DNA from: an uncultured Pelagibacteraceae bacterium
GTDB lineage: Bacteria > Pseudomonadota > Alphaproteobacteria > Pelagibacterales > Pelagibacteraceae
Assembly (NCBI GenBank): GCA_902543375.1
Contig: CACBYE010000005.1
Span: 1-64,000, forward strand
Direction: 5' to 3'
DNA length: 64,000 nucleotides
How positions within the stretch are numbered: the first letter of the stretch is position 1; the number at the start of each line of letters is the position of its first letter. Under the pieces are notes generated by a model. That model did not search any database. It saw only the letters and a list, made by a program, of their open reading frames with translations, and had not been told where the DNA came from. A program made the position numbers and the translations under genes. Positions 44,030 to 53,785 of the stretch are shown piece by piece.

Positions 44030-44881
44030 TTATAAATAATTCAATTCACTTAAATTTTTTTCAAAAATATGATTTATTTTTTTGATATAAGCCTCGTCAA
44101 AATTTTTTCGCCACTCATTCTTAGGTCCTAAATGGAAAAAAGGAATTTTTTTATTGTCTTTACGTGCATTTATTGACTCACTAAATCCTTTGCTTTCCTC
44201 TATTTTTTTTAAATTTTCAAATGATGTACTTTTTACTGCTCTTTTTGCTTTTTCTCTGTTAAATCCATTTTTATTGTTAATTAATTTGTCTATAAAATCT
44301 ATTATTTCCTTAAACACAAAAAACGTTTCTTTCAATAAATCTTCATATTTTATAAATTTAACTGGAATTAATTTATTATATTTCCAAGATTGGTAATTTT
44401 TTTCCCAAGAACTAATAAATTGATAATCACTATAATCGTTTTTTTTTTTAAAATCGTAAGTAAAATTTTTTTCATCTTGCATTGCAATTAATGCTTCACT
44501 ATGCTTAATTTGAAAATGTCTTGCCATAGAGTCTATAACATTTCGAGGATCACGAACAATATAAATTCCACCGAGTGAATTTTTTACATTTGTAAAATCA
44601 TTTTGACCTAGTTTTACCAGAGCGTTATGCGTTTTAAAAAATCTTACTTTTTTATCCATGTTTATTTTTTCTTGAGCTGGTATCCAAAATCTGGCGCTAT
44701 CTCCAGGCTGGTTTGGATCAAAATTAAAGCCCTCTAGATTTTTTTTTGTTGGGAACTGTTCAATATTTCTTAAACTTTGATCTCCTAAAAAAAGACCATC
44801 ATTTGAATAATAATACGCACTTATTAAAGATCTTATCCATGTATTTCCATTTTTTGGGTAGGATGAGAGCCAAATAATCAT
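44030..44881 (-). CDS. Sulfotransferase family protein
   Basis: Uses PAPS to sulfate an unknown acceptor. The 283 residues begin MIIWLSSYPKNGNTWIRSLI, the 5'-phosphosulfate loop, and contain GGIYIVRDPRNVIDSMARHF, the 3'-phosphate motif, with YEDLLKE further on. It is a single gene next to tRNA-Gly, which may be a site of gene gain. The acceptor could be a glycan, lipid or small metabolite; nothing here decides it. Confidence 0.87.
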   Translation of the reverse strand: MIIWLSSYPKNGNTWIRSLISAYYYSNDGLFLGDQSLRNIEQFPTKKNLEGFNFDPNQPGDSARFWIPAQEKINMDKKVRFFKTHNALVKLGQNDFTNVKNSLGGIYIVRDPRNVIDSMARHFQIKHSEALIAMQDEKNFTYDFKKKNDYSDYQFISSWEKNYQSWKYNKLIPVKFIKYEDLLKETFFVFKEIIDFIDKLINNKNGFNREKAKRAVKSTSFENLKKIEESKGFSESINARKDNKKIPFFHLGPKNEWRKNFDEAYIKKINHIFEKNLSELNYL

Positions 44882-44933
44882 TTGTTAATTTTTAAAATTT
44901 TTTTATAATTATATTATATATTTTATAAAAATT

Positions 44934-45575
44934 ATGAATCTTCCTAAAATAATACCAGTTTTTCCATTAAGTAGTTTTATCATTTTCCCTAAAACAACTG
45001 TGCCTTTAAACATTTTTGAGCCAAGGTATGTAGAAATGATTAATGACAGTATGAAATCCGACAAATTTATTGGAATGGTTCAACCAAAAACTATAGAAAA
45101 TATTGATAATTTAAAATTTCCTGTTCTACACAAAGTTGGATGTCTTGGCAAAATAACTAGCTTCAAAGAGACTGACGATAAGAGGTATTTGATTGACTTA
45201 AAAGGTGTAATTAGATTTGAAATTAAAAAAGAAATTAACTCGAAAAAAAAGTATAGAGAATTTGAAATAAGTTTTGATAACTATATGCATGATTTAGAAG
45301 AAAAAAAAGAAGACATAAAGTTTTCAGATTTAGAGCTAATTTTTAAAGATTTTAAGAAATTATTTGAGAAGAGAGGTTTTATAATTAATTGGACAGCTTT
45401 AAAAAAGCAAAGTTTAGATGAAACTATTAACGCGCTGGCAATGGCTTCGCCATTTAGTTTAGAAGAAAAACAAGTTTTACTTGAGGCTCAAAACTTAAAT
45501 ATTAGAAAAACAAAAATTGCTCAAATTTTAAATACCTATACACACGATCAATTTGAAAATACAACTCTTCAATAA
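44934..45575 (+). CDS. Lon N-terminal substrate-binding domain protein
   Basis: The 213 residues match the Lon N-domain alone: IIPVFPLSSFIIFPKTTVPLNI, FEPRYVEMINDSM, GCLGKITSFKETDDKRYLIDLKG, and a helical C-terminal half with ALAMASPFSLEEKQVLLEA. No protease or AAA part follows. Such free-standing LonN proteins are conserved in alphaproteobacteria, with unknown function. It converges on the UbiH-like gene. Confidence 0.9.
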   Translation: MNLPKIIPVFPLSSFIIFPKTTVPLNIFEPRYVEMINDSMKSDKFIGMVQPKTIENIDNLKFPVLHKVGCLGKITSFKETDDKRYLIDLKGVIRFEIKKEINSKKKYREFEISFDNYMHDLEEKKEDIKFSDLELIFKDFKKLFEKRGFIINWTALKKQSLDETINALAMASPFSLEEKQVLLEAQNLNIRKTKIAQILNTYTHDQFENTTLQ

Positions 45576-45576
45576 T

Positions 45577-46659
45577 TTAAGTTTTTAATCCTACGTCAGC
45601 AATCTTTTTAAAATATTCATTTAAAAATTTATTTCTTCCGATATACTTTATAGAAGTGTCTATTATGTTATTTCTAATCATATTTTCAGAATTAAAATAC
45701 TCATAAATAAAATCAATTCCTTCTGAAAAAACAAAATTTCTACTTTTTGCTTCGTTTTGAAACTCAACGCATATAGTTTCATCTAATGGCAAACCAAGAC
45801 TAATTTTTTCATCAATTATGGTTAACAGTTTACTTATATCTCTTACTGACATGTTAAAACCTTGTCCTGCTAAAGGATGAATTTTATGTAATAAATCTCC
45901 GAAGGCTAATATATTAGAATTGTAATATTTTCTTATGTTTAATGATTTTAATTGGAACTTAGAAATTTTATTTATCTTTTTTATTTTATAAACAGAATTA
46001 AACCTAGTAATTAATTCCTTAATACAAAAATTATTTTCATTTGTTTTTGATCTCATAGATAAGACTACCGATGTTTTACTATTTGATATAGGTAAGAATG
46101 CTATTGGACCTTTGTTTGTAAAAATTTGCACTGCAGTATTATTCACATCTAATTTTTTATGATCTATGATTGTAGTAAAAGCAAAACTATTATATTTTTT
46201 TTCAAATTTTTTAAAAAAAAATTTTTTTGTAATTTCGTGGGTATGATCACAATTTATAATTAAATCATAATCAATCTTAATTAAATCTTTTAAAGGAATA
46301 TTTTTTTTTGAATTATAATATTTATTTTTGTAAAGTTCAGAATTTAATTGAGTATACACTTTATAATTACTCATTATGGAAAAAAGATTATTATGTAAAT
46401 CATCAAATTTGATTATTTCTTTATTTCCAGAGTTTTCTGAAAAAATCTTTATCTTTTTTATGGGCCACAAAATTTTATTTATATTTGATATACTTTTATT
46501 AAAAAAATTTATATTAGACTTTGAAAGTCCTATTGTACGTGTCTTGTCTAGATTAATATTTTTATGTTTGTAAAAGATATCAACAAATATCTCCTTATTA
46601 ACTAAAGCTTTTGCTAAAGTTAGGCTTGTTAAGTTATTTCCAATTATACAAACTTTCAT
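45577..46659 (-). CDS. UbiH/Coq6-like FAD monooxygenase, divergent
   Basis: Probable ubiquinone hydroxylase relative. I start it at ATG 46659 (MKVCIIGNNLTSLTLAKAL), giving 360 residues. The second FAD motif is good: AFGDLLHKIHPLAGQGFNMS (252-271). However, the Rossmann GxGxxG is degenerate (G7-N-N9-L-T-S12) and the usual ADG motif reads NCDH. Thus FAD binding may be altered, though the C-terminal motif is typical. It is divergent from ftsK with only 30 bases between starts. Role in ubiquinone synthesis is inferred. Confidence 0.75.
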   Translation of the reverse strand: MKVCIIGNNLTSLTLAKALVNKEIFVDIFYKHKNINLDKTRTIGLSKSNINFFNKSISNINKILWPIKKIKIFSENSGNKEIIKFDDLHNNLFSIMSNYKVYTQLNSELYKNKYYNSKKNIPLKDLIKIDYDLIINCDHTHEITKKFFFKKFEKKYNSFAFTTIIDHKKLDVNNTAVQIFTNKGPIAFLPISNSKTSVVLSMRSKTNENNFCIKELITRFNSVYKIKKINKISKFQLKSLNIRKYYNSNILAFGDLLHKIHPLAGQGFNMSVRDISKLLTIIDEKISLGLPLDETICVEFQNEAKSRNFVFSEGIDFIYEYFNSENMIRNNIIDTSIKYIGRNKFLNEYFKKIADVGLKT

Positions 46660-46689
46660 AATAAATTTAATTTTAACAAGAAAAATTAG

Positions 46690-48810
46690 ATGATACAAAG
46701 TGATAAATTTGAATCATTAGATATGAATATGAAAAAGATCATTAATTTAACTCTAGATTTTGTTGCAAAAAGGTTATCAGAAATATTTGGTGTTTTAATT
46801 TCTTTAGCTGGTTTAATTTTATTTATTTCGCTAATATCTTATTCTCCGGATGATCCAAACTTTATATTTCCTGAAAATATAGAGATAAAAAATTTACTTG
46901 GTTTTAGAGGCAGTTACATTTCAGATCTTTTTTTTCAATCTCTAGGCTTAATTTCTTTTCTTTTTTCATTCACACTTATTTTTACAGGTATAAAAATGAC
47001 TATAAGTAAAGATTTTTTTTTGGTAATTGAAAATTTATTTTATTCAATTCTATATTTAATTTTTGGCTCATTATTCTTTAGTTATTTCTACAATACTGCA
47101 TTTGCACTTTTCATTAATGGGAATGGAGGATTTGTTGGAACTTATTTGAATGAAAATATATTCAATAATTTAATAGTTATAAATGAAAGTATATCCTATT
47201 ATTTAATAATAGTATTAATTTCTGTTTTTTTTTTACTCAGTATAAATTTTAATGCTAAAAAATTTTATAATTTTTTAAAGAGGATGACATTATCCTTAAA
47301 TAAAAAAGAAAAAAATTATACAGATAAAAGTGAAGTTATAAGTGAATATATTCCACAAGACGAAATTAAAAATTTAATTCAAGAAGACTTGCCTTTTATT
47401 AAGGCCAATGAAGTTAAAGAAACCGAAAAATTGAAATTTAATTTACCGAGTGTTGATTTGCTTAAGATTCCTTTAAAAAAGGAGAGGGATACTTCTGAAA
47501 AAAATCAATCAAGTAACTCTGATTTCTTAGAAAAAATTTTATTAGACTTTGGTGTTAACGGAAAAATAAAAAAAATAAGTCATGGACCTGTAGTTACTCT
47601 TAATGAATTTGAACCTGCCGCTGGTGTAAAAGTATCAAAAATAATTAATCTTTCAGATGATATCGCAAGGAACACAAGTTCTGAATCAGCAAGAATTTCA
47701 ACTATCCCAGGAAATAATACTGTTGGAATTGAACTGCCTAATAAAACAAGAGAAAATGTTTACCTCAGTGAAATTTTGACTGATGCAGACTTTAAAAAAA
47801 AAGAAATCAAACTACCCATTGCCTTGGGTAAGAGTATATCTGGTAATCCAATAGTGGGGGATTTGTCTTCAATGCCTCACTTACTAATTGCTGGAACTAC
47901 AGGTTCAGGAAAATCTGTTTGTATTAACACGATTATATTGTCTCTTCTTTATCGACATACACCTAAAAGATGCAAGTTTATTTTGATAGATCCTAAAATG
48001 CTTGAACTCTCAACTTATGAAGGGGTACCACATTTACTATGTCCCGTAATCACTGAAGCTAAAAAAGCTGCTTCAGTTTTAGGTTGGGTCGTTAAAGAAA
48101 TGGAGAGTAGATACAGATTGATGACAAAAGAAGGTGTTAGAAATATTGACAGTTATAATTCAAAACACAGTCTGCCAATGCCTTATATCGTTGTAGTGGT
48201 TGATGAGATGTCAGATTTAATGCTAATAGCAGGAAAAGAGATTGAAAATTACATACAAAAATTATCACAAATGGCAAGAGCTGCTGGAATACACATTATC
48301 ATGGCTACTCAAAGACCTAGTGTGGATGTTATAACTGGTACTATTAAGGCAAATTTTCCTACAAGAATATCTTTTCAGGTTACATCAAAAATAGATAGTA
48401 GGACTATCTTAGGCGAGCAGGGGGCTGAACAATTATTAGGCAAAGGGGATATGTTATACATGTCATCTGCCAATAGAATTGTCAGAATACACGCTCCATT
48501 CGTATCTGATAATGAAATTGAAAATATTAATAACTATTTAAGAATGCAAGCAGAGCCTGATTATGTTGACGAAATTCTTAATTTTGCAGATGAAAAGGAG
48601 ATGAATGATGGCTCTAAGAATTTAAGTGACAAAGATGAGCTTTATCAGAGTGCTGTTGAGTTAATAAAGTCTGAGAGGAAAGCATCAACGTCTTTTTTAC
48701 AAAGAAAACTCCAGATTGGATATAATCGTGCTGCAAGAATAATCGATATGATGGAGGAAGAAGGCATTGTAAGTAAAGCCAATCATGTCGGAAAACGTGA
48801 TGTTCTTTAA
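46690..48810 (+). CDS. ftsK: DNA translocase FtsK
   Basis: Septal DNA pump for chromosome segregation. The 706 residues have four N-terminal helices (about 28-180), a short linker instead of E. coli's long one, the motor with Walker A AGTTGSGKSVC near 401, Walker B YIVVVVDEMSDLM near 500, and the gamma domain at the C-terminus (FLQRKLQIGYNRAARIIDMMEEEGIV), which reads KOPS-type sites. It shares one base with lolA (TAATG), a common order. Confidence 0.96.
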   Translation: MIQSDKFESLDMNMKKIINLTLDFVAKRLSEIFGVLISLAGLILFISLISYSPDDPNFIFPENIEIKNLLGFRGSYISDLFFQSLGLISFLFSFTLIFTGIKMTISKDFFLVIENLFYSILYLIFGSLFFSYFYNTAFALFINGNGGFVGTYLNENIFNNLIVINESISYYLIIVLISVFFLLSINFNAKKFYNFLKRMTLSLNKKEKNYTDKSEVISEYIPQDEIKNLIQEDLPFIKANEVKETEKLKFNLPSVDLLKIPLKKERDTSEKNQSSNSDFLEKILLDFGVNGKIKKISHGPVVTLNEFEPAAGVKVSKIINLSDDIARNTSSESARISTIPGNNTVGIELPNKTRENVYLSEILTDADFKKKEIKLPIALGKSISGNPIVGDLSSMPHLLIAGTTGSGKSVCINTIILSLLYRHTPKRCKFILIDPKMLELSTYEGVPHLLCPVITEAKKAASVLGWVVKEMESRYRLMTKEGVRNIDSYNSKHSLPMPYIVVVVDEMSDLMLIAGKEIENYIQKLSQMARAAGIHIIMATQRPSVDVITGTIKANFPTRISFQVTSKIDSRTILGEQGAEQLLGKGDMLYMSSANRIVRIHAPFVSDNEIENINNYLRMQAEPDYVDEILNFADEKEMNDGSKNLSDKDELYQSAVELIKSERKASTSFLQRKLQIGYNRAARIIDMMEEEGIVSKANHVGKRDVL

Positions 48811-49358
48811 TGAAGAATAAATTAATCATCTTATATTTATTTTTTTCAATTTTTGAGGCCTCAGCATCTATCAAAGAAAAGATAGTGCAAAACTTAAAAA
48901 CTACAGAAAATTTAACATTTAATTTTGAGCAAAATATTAATGGCAAAACTGAAAATGGTTATTGTGCATTATCATATCCTAAAAAAATTTTTTGTAGATA
49001 TAATTTAAAAAACAATAAAATTTTAGTTTCTAATGGAAAATCAATAGTAATAAAAACTACAAATAGTTATTATCTTTATCCACTTGAAAGAACACCCCTA
49101 AATTTAATACTAAATAAAAATTTTTTAATGAATAAAATCAACAGTTTGAACGAGAGAATTTTAGATAATAAATTTGTAAATTTTCAATTTTCTGAAGCTG
49201 ATTTTCAAGTAAATATATTCTTTGATTATAAAACTCTTAATCTGATAGGATGGCAGACTAAAGATATCTATCAAAATCTTAGCATCACCTTTCTGGCCTC
49301 TGTAAAAAAAAACCAAGAATTAAATAATAGTTTATTTATTCTACCTAAACAAAATTAA
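48810..49358 (+). CDS. lolA: Outer-membrane lipoprotein carrier protein LolA
   Basis: Periplasmic carrier of lipoproteins to the outer membrane. The 182 residues have a signal peptide (about 1-20, ending ASA), LTFNFEQNINGKTENGYCAL and YPKKIFCRYNLKNNKILVSNGKS, the family core. Cys are unusual for LolA but present here (GYCAL, FCRY). Its position immediately after ftsK supports the call. Confidence 0.85.
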   Translation: MKNKLIILYLFFSIFEASASIKEKIVQNLKTTENLTFNFEQNINGKTENGYCALSYPKKIFCRYNLKNNKILVSNGKSIVIKTTNSYYLYPLERTPLNLILNKNFLMNKINSLNERILDNKFVNFQFSEADFQVNIFFDYKTLNLIGWQTKDIYQNLSITFLASVKKNQELNNSLFILPKQN

Positions 49359-49858
49359 ATTAAAATTGACTCAGTTTTATAAACTCTCATGCCTCTTGAA
49401 ATATAATTATTTAAAGCATGTTCGTGATCTAGGGAGCATGTATGCACCCATACTCTCTTAGTGGTATCTGAAAAAGAGTTTTTAATAGCTGATGTTAAAA
49501 GAAATGAGCCTAAATTTTTATTTTGATATTCTTTGAGCAAACCCAAATAAGCAATTTCTGTCTCCTTTTTTTCCTGGTGAAAAATTAGTTCAAAATAACC
49601 AGCAACTTCATTAGCTTTTTTTAAGATATATGTTTTTACTTTTTGATCAGAAATATATGCGATCCACTGCCTATCTGTCCAAACTAGTCGGTCAGTCCAC
49701 CGATGTTCTTCACCGATACTTTTATAAAAAAACTTATTTATTTGAAAATCTGCTGGATCACTTAAGTCAACAATACAATCGTCTGGAGAAAATTTTGATG
49801 TTTTTAGATCTTTAAGAGAGTTAATTTCTAAATAATTTCTTTCAACCTTAATACTCAC
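49355..49858 (-). CDS. GNAT-family N-acetyltransferase
   Basis: The 167 residues have the acetyl-CoA fold: EVAGYFELIFHQEKKETEIAYLGLLKEYQ, then NKNLGSFLLTSAIKNSF as the pyrophosphate loop (degenerate Q-x-x-G-x-G/A). It starts at GTG 49858, overlapping the HIT gene stop by 4 bases. Substrate is unknown; small-molecule or protein acetylation are both possible. Confidence 0.82.
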   Translation of the reverse strand: MSIKVERNYLEINSLKDLKTSKFSPDDCIVDLSDPADFQINKFFYKSIGEEHRWTDRLVWTDRQWIAYISDQKVKTYILKKANEVAGYFELIFHQEKKETEIAYLGLLKEYQNKNLGSFLLTSAIKNSFSDTTKRVWVHTCSLDHEHALNNYISRGMRVYKTESILI

Positions 49859-50220
49859 TCCACCATCTTTCCAACTTTTTCACCTCCAAATAGATGAAAA
49901 TGTAAATGAGGTACCTCTTGACCACCATGTTCAGATGTATTAGCTAAAGCACGATAACCTTTGCCGCCGTCTACTGATATACCAAGTTTTTTAGCAACTA
50001 TATTGATACCCTTTAATAAACCGACCATTTCCTCTGGAGAGGCTTTTTGACTAAAATCATCAAGGTCAGGATATTTTCCCTTAGGTATTACCAGTGCATG
50101 AATTTTTTTTTGTGGGTTAATATCATGAAATGACAAAACATAGTCATCTTCGTAAATCTTTTTACAAGGAATTTCTCCCCTTAAAATTTTAGCAAAAATA
50201 TTATTATCATCGTAACTCAT
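49855..50220 (-). CDS. HIT family (HINT-like) nucleotide hydrolase
   Basis: The 121 residues show IFAKILRGEIPCKKIYEDD, FHDINPQKKIHALVIPK and the catalytic triad motif HLHFHLFGG in GGQEVPHLHFHLFGG, diagnostic for HINT-type nucleoside phosphoramidases. ATGA overlaps join it to hisE upstream and GTGA to the GNAT gene, so it is in the histidine transcript. Confidence 0.95.
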   Translation of the reverse strand: MSYDDNNIFAKILRGEIPCKKIYEDDYVLSFHDINPQKKIHALVIPKGKYPDLDDFSQKASPEEMVGLLKGINIVAKKLGISVDGGKGYRALANTSEHGGQEVPHLHFHLFGGEKVGKMVE

Positions 50221-50489
50221 TTTTTTCTTTTGTTTAGTTCTTCCATTACATCCTCAATTTTCACATCATTTGCCTCAAGATACATTATCAAATGATAGAA
50301 AACATCAGCTGCTTCATGAATTTTATTTGAATTTTTTTCAACTGCCTCAATAAGTTCATTAATTTCTTCTAAAATCTTTTCTTTGCTCAAAGATTTATCA
50401 CTAAGTAATTTATTAGTGTAAGAACCATCTACTGGGGTTTTTTTCCGCTCTCTTGCAAGATTAAATAAGCTTTCTAAAGTATTAAGCAT
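50217..50489 (-). CDS. hisE: Phosphoribosyl-ATP pyrophosphatase
   Basis: Second step of histidine synthesis, hydrolysing phosphoribosyl-ATP. The 90 residues show SYTNKLLSDKSLSKEKILEE, then HEAADVFYHLIMYLEANDV with the metal-binding Glu/Asp residues. Position after hisF is the standard alphaproteobacterial order (hisB-H-A-F-E). hisI is not nearby. Confidence 0.95.
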   Translation of the reverse strand: MLNTLESLFNLARERKKTPVDGSYTNKLLSDKSLSKEKILEEINELIEAVEKNSNKIHEAADVFYHLIMYLEANDVKIEDVMEELNKRKK

Positions 50490-50490
50490 A

Positions 50491-51246
50491 TTAAATTCTA
50501 ACAGGTATTCCTTTTGAGTCCAAATAATCCTTGGCTTCTTTTACTGAGTGTTTTCCATAATGAAATATAGAAGCTGCCAAAACTGCACTAGCTTTTCCTA
50601 ATTTAATTCCGTCCACTAGGTGATCTAAATTACCCACCCCGCCAGATGCAATAACTGGAATATTTACTTTAGATGAAATTTTTGACATAAGGTCAATATC
50701 ATAACCGACTTGTGTTCCATCTCTGTCCATAGAGGTTACTAATAACTCCCCTGCACCGTTTCTTTCCATTTGTTCAGCGTACTCCAACGCATCAATACCA
50801 CTATTATTTCTTCCTCCGTGAGTAAACACTTCCCACTTATCTCCATTTTTTTTGGCATCAATTGCAACTACAATACATTGAGAACCAAATTTTTTTGAAC
50901 TATCTACGACTACTTTTGAATTTTCAACTGCTGCAGTGTTTATTGAAACTTTATCAGCCCCACAATTGAGTAATTTGTTAATATCTTTCACACTTCGAAT
51001 ACCACCTCCTACAGTCAATGGCACAAAGCATTTTTTTGAAGTTTTCTCTACAACATCATAAATAGTTTCTCTATTTTCATTAGAAGCGGTGATATCTAAA
51101 AAACAAATTTCATCTGCTCCGCCATCGCTATAAATTTTAGCTTGTTCCACAGGATCTCCTGCATCTTTAAGATCAACAAAGTTAATACCCTTAACTACAC
51201 GACCATTTTTTACATCTAAACAAGGTATAATTCTATTTTTAAGCAT
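50491..51246 (-). CDS. hisF: Imidazole glycerol phosphate synthase, cyclase subunit HisF
   Basis: Makes imidazole glycerol phosphate and AICAR from PRFAR with HisH-supplied ammonia. The 251-residue TIM barrel contains [15 protein letters not shown] (Asp11-type catalytic residue), [17 protein letters not shown] and [14 protein letters not shown]. It overlaps hisA by 8 bases. Confidence 0.97.
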   Translation of the reverse strand: MLKNRIIPCLDVKNGRVVKGINFVDLKDAGDPVEQAKIYSDGGADEICFLDITASNENRETIYDVVEKTSKKCFVPLTVGGGIRSVKDINKLLNCGADKVSINTAAVENSKVVVDSSKKFGSQCIVVAIDAKKNGDKWEVFTHGGRNNSGIDALEYAEQMERNGAGELLVTSMDRDGTQVGYDIDLMSKISSKVNIPVIASGGVGNLDHLVDGIKLGKASAVLAASIFHYGKHSVKEAKDYLDSKGIPVRI

Positions 51247-51955
51247 CTTCTTTCACCAGTTCTTCTAATTTTATATCTCCATCATAAATAGCTTTACCAA
51301 CTATTATACCTTCAACATTTTTTAAATTCTTCGCTTTTTTAATATCATCTATTGATGAAACACCGCCTGATATAATTACAGGACATTTTGACATCTCAGC
51401 AACTTTCATTGTTTCATCGAAATTTGGACTTTGTTTCATACCGTCTCTATTAATATCAGTATAAATCAATCTACTAACACCAAAGTCGTTAATTTCTTTT
51501 AAATAATCTAAAGTTAATTGATTAGAGCTTTCTTTCCATCCAGATACTGACAAATACCCGTCTTTAGCATCTAAACCCAGAGCAATATGATTTGGAAATC
51601 TTTCACATGATTCTTTTAAGAAATTTTTATCTTTAATAGCGGCGCTTCCCAGAATTACTTTCTCTACACCAGCATCAATATATTTTTGAATACTATCAGA
51701 ATTTCTGATACCACCACCTACCTCAATCTTTAAATTAAATTTACCAATTATATCCTGAATAATATCTAAATTTACTGTTTCACCAGTTAAAGCACCATCT
51801 AAATCAACTATGTGTAAATTTTTAAATCCATGGTCTTTAAATTTTCCTGCTTGTTCAGTTGGAGAAAATTCATACTCGGTTTTCTTATCAAAATTTCCTT
51901 TAACTAATCTTACACACTTTTTATCTTTAATATCTATTGCAGGAAATATTTTCAT
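51239..51955 (-). CDS. hisA: ProFAR isomerase HisA
   Basis: Isomerises ProFAR to PRFAR. The 238-residue TIM barrel shows [60 protein letters not shown] and [14 protein letters not shown], with Asp residues in the correct strands. Its ATG directly abuts the hisH TAA. Confidence 0.97.
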   Translation of the reverse strand: MKIFPAIDIKDKKCVRLVKGNFDKKTEYEFSPTEQAGKFKDHGFKNLHIVDLDGALTGETVNLDIIQDIIGKFNLKIEVGGGIRNSDSIQKYIDAGVEKVILGSAAIKDKNFLKESCERFPNHIALGLDAKDGYLSVSGWKESSNQLTLDYLKEINDFGVSRLIYTDINRDGMKQSPNFDETMKVAEMSKCPVIISGGVSSIDDIKKAKNLKNVEGIIVGKAIYDGDIKLEELVKEDA

Positions 51956-52582
51956 TTATAAACTTATAAAATTATCAATTATTTTGAGCCCAAACTTGTC
52001 ACTCTTTTCTGGATGAAATTGTGTACCAAATATATTTTCTTTCTCTACTGAACAAACTACTTTTGTCGAATAATCAGTAGTTGCTGAAATAACTTTTTTA
52101 TCATTTGGTACAAATTCATAACTATGAACAAAATACATATGAGAATTATTTTCTATATCCTTAAAAATTTTACTATCTTTGACGATATTGATTTCGTTCC
52201 AGCCAATATGAGGAAGTTTAAATTTTCCACCTTGATTATCTATTTTTGAAACTTTACCCGAGATCCATCCTAACCCCTTGGTCTCGGTTTCTTCATAGCC
52301 AATATCAGCAAACATTTGTAAACCAACGCAAATTCCAAAAAGAGGTTTTTTATTTGTTATTGCGAATTCACTGAGTGTATCTCTAAGACCTTTAATTTTA
52401 TTCAAAGCATCTATACAGCTTTTAAATGAGCCCTGACCTGGTAAAACTATTTTGTCACTCGATTTTATCTTATTTACATCTGAGGTGACCTCGATAGTTA
52501 CTTTATCATTTGCAACTTCTTTAAAAGAGTTTATTACCGAGCTTATATTGCCCGATTTATAATCAACAATTGTGACGTTCAT
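51956..52582 (-). CDS. hisH: Imidazole glycerol phosphate synthase, glutaminase subunit HisH
   Basis: Supplies ammonia from glutamine to HisF. The 208 residues have VDYKSGNISSVINS, the nucleophile motif FGICVGLQMF with Cys, and FGTQFHPEKS with the catalytic His and Glu. It lies 5 bases after hisB. Confidence 0.97.
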   Translation of the reverse strand: MNVTIVDYKSGNISSVINSFKEVANDKVTIEVTSDVNKIKSSDKIVLPGQGSFKSCIDALNKIKGLRDTLSEFAITNKKPLFGICVGLQMFADIGYEETETKGLGWISGKVSKIDNQGGKFKLPHIGWNEINIVKDSKIFKDIENNSHMYFVHSYEFVPNDKKVISATTDYSTKVVCSVEKENIFGTQFHPEKSDKFGLKIIDNFISL

Positions 52583-52587
52583 TAAAC

Positions 52588-53178
52588 TTATAAAGAACCT
52601 TTTGTAGAAGGAATAGTTTTTTTATTCCTAGGATCTATTTCCAATGCAGTTCTTAAAGATCTCGCCAATCCTTTATAGCAAGACTCAATAATGTGGTGAC
52701 TATTGTCACCATAAATATTTTCAACATGAAGAGTAATTCCAGCAGCTTGAGAAAATGCTTGAAACCATTCTTTAAAAAGTTCTGTATCCATCTCACCAAG
52801 CTTTTCAACCTTTAAATTAACTTTCCAAATCAAATAAGGTCTGTTTGAAATATCAATAGCTACACGTGATAAAGTTTCGTCCATTGGGATCATTGCGTGA
52901 GCATATCTTCTAATTCCAACAGATTTTTGTAACGCTTTTTTTAAAGCTTCACCAATGGCAATTCCTGTATCTTCAGTTGTGTGGTGTAGATCAATATGAG
53001 TATCTCCTTTAGCTTTTACACTCATGTCTATTGAAGAGTGCTTTGATAGTTGTTCAAGCATGTGGTTTAAAAAACCTATTCCTGTGTCAATTTTGTATTT
53101 ACCTTTACCGTCAATATTTAAATCAACACTAATGCTTGTTTCTTTTGTTTTTCTACTTATTTTGCCTTTACGCTTCAT
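52588..53178 (-). CDS. hisB: Imidazoleglycerol-phosphate dehydratase
   Basis: Dehydrates imidazole glycerol phosphate. The 196 residues are the monofunctional form with [16 protein letters not shown] and [17 protein letters not shown], the two metal-binding His clusters. It heads the histidine cluster and is divergent from hslV across 91 bases. Confidence 0.97.
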   Translation of the reverse strand: MKRKGKISRKTKETSISVDLNIDGKGKYKIDTGIGFLNHMLEQLSKHSSIDMSVKAKGDTHIDLHHTTEDTGIAIGEALKKALQKSVGIRRYAHAMIPMDETLSRVAIDISNRPYLIWKVNLKVEKLGEMDTELFKEWFQAFSQAAGITLHVENIYGDNSHHIIESCYKGLARSLRTALEIDPRNKKTIPSTKGSL

Positions 53179-53269
53179 AATTAAAAACAGGTATACATAT
53201 ATTATTCAATTATGGCAATAATACTAAACCTGGGCTTGAAGTATCAAATTTAGTATCCATTTATAAGCT

Positions 53270-53785
53270 ATGACAACAATTGTATTAGTTCGAAAGAACG
53301 ACGAAGTAGTGGTTGCTGGTGATGGACAAGTAAGCATGGGGAATACTGTTGTAAAAAGCACTGCTTCAAAAGTCAGAAAAATTGAAAAGAGAGATGTGGT
53401 AGCAGGTTTCGCTGGATCAACAGCTGATGCTTTAACATTATTTGAAAGATTAGAGGGAAAATTAGAAAAGCATGCAGGTAACTTATCTAGAGCTGCTGTT
53501 GAACTAGCTAAAGATTGGAGAACAGACAAATATTTAAGAAGATTAGAGGCTCTAATGGCAGTTGGTGATAAGAGTAATAGTTATATAATTTCTGGAACAG
53601 GAGATGTTTTAGAACCAGAGGGAGATGTTATTGGTATTGGTTCTGGTGGCAATTATGCTTTGGCTGCAGGGAAAGTTTTAATGGAAAGTAATATATCAGC
53701 AGAAGAAGTTGCAAAAAAAGCAATAAAAGTTGCGGCTGATATATGCGTTTTTACAAATGAAAATGTCAAAATTGAAAAAATATAA
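53270..53785 (+). CDS. hslV: ATP-dependent protease HslV, peptidase subunit
   Basis: Threonine peptidase of the HslUV proteasome-like complex. The 171 residues start MTTIVLVRK, leaving Thr2 as the nucleophile after Met removal, followed by [34 protein letters not shown] and [17 protein letters not shown] overlap with hslU couples the two subunits. Confidence 0.97.
   Translation: MTTIVLVRKNDEVVVAGDGQVSMGNTVVKSTASKVRKIEKRDVVAGFAGSTADALTLFERLEGKLEKHAGNLSRAAVELAKDWRTDKYLRRLEALMAVGDKSNSYIISGTGDVLEPEGDVIGIGSGGNYALAAGKVLMESNISAEEVAKKAIKVAADICVFTNENVKIEKI

Noticed and set aside
53224-53529. 101-codon minus-strand frame over the start of hslV
   Set aside because: It is antisense to hslV, which has a full catalytic signature, and would leave no divergent promoter.
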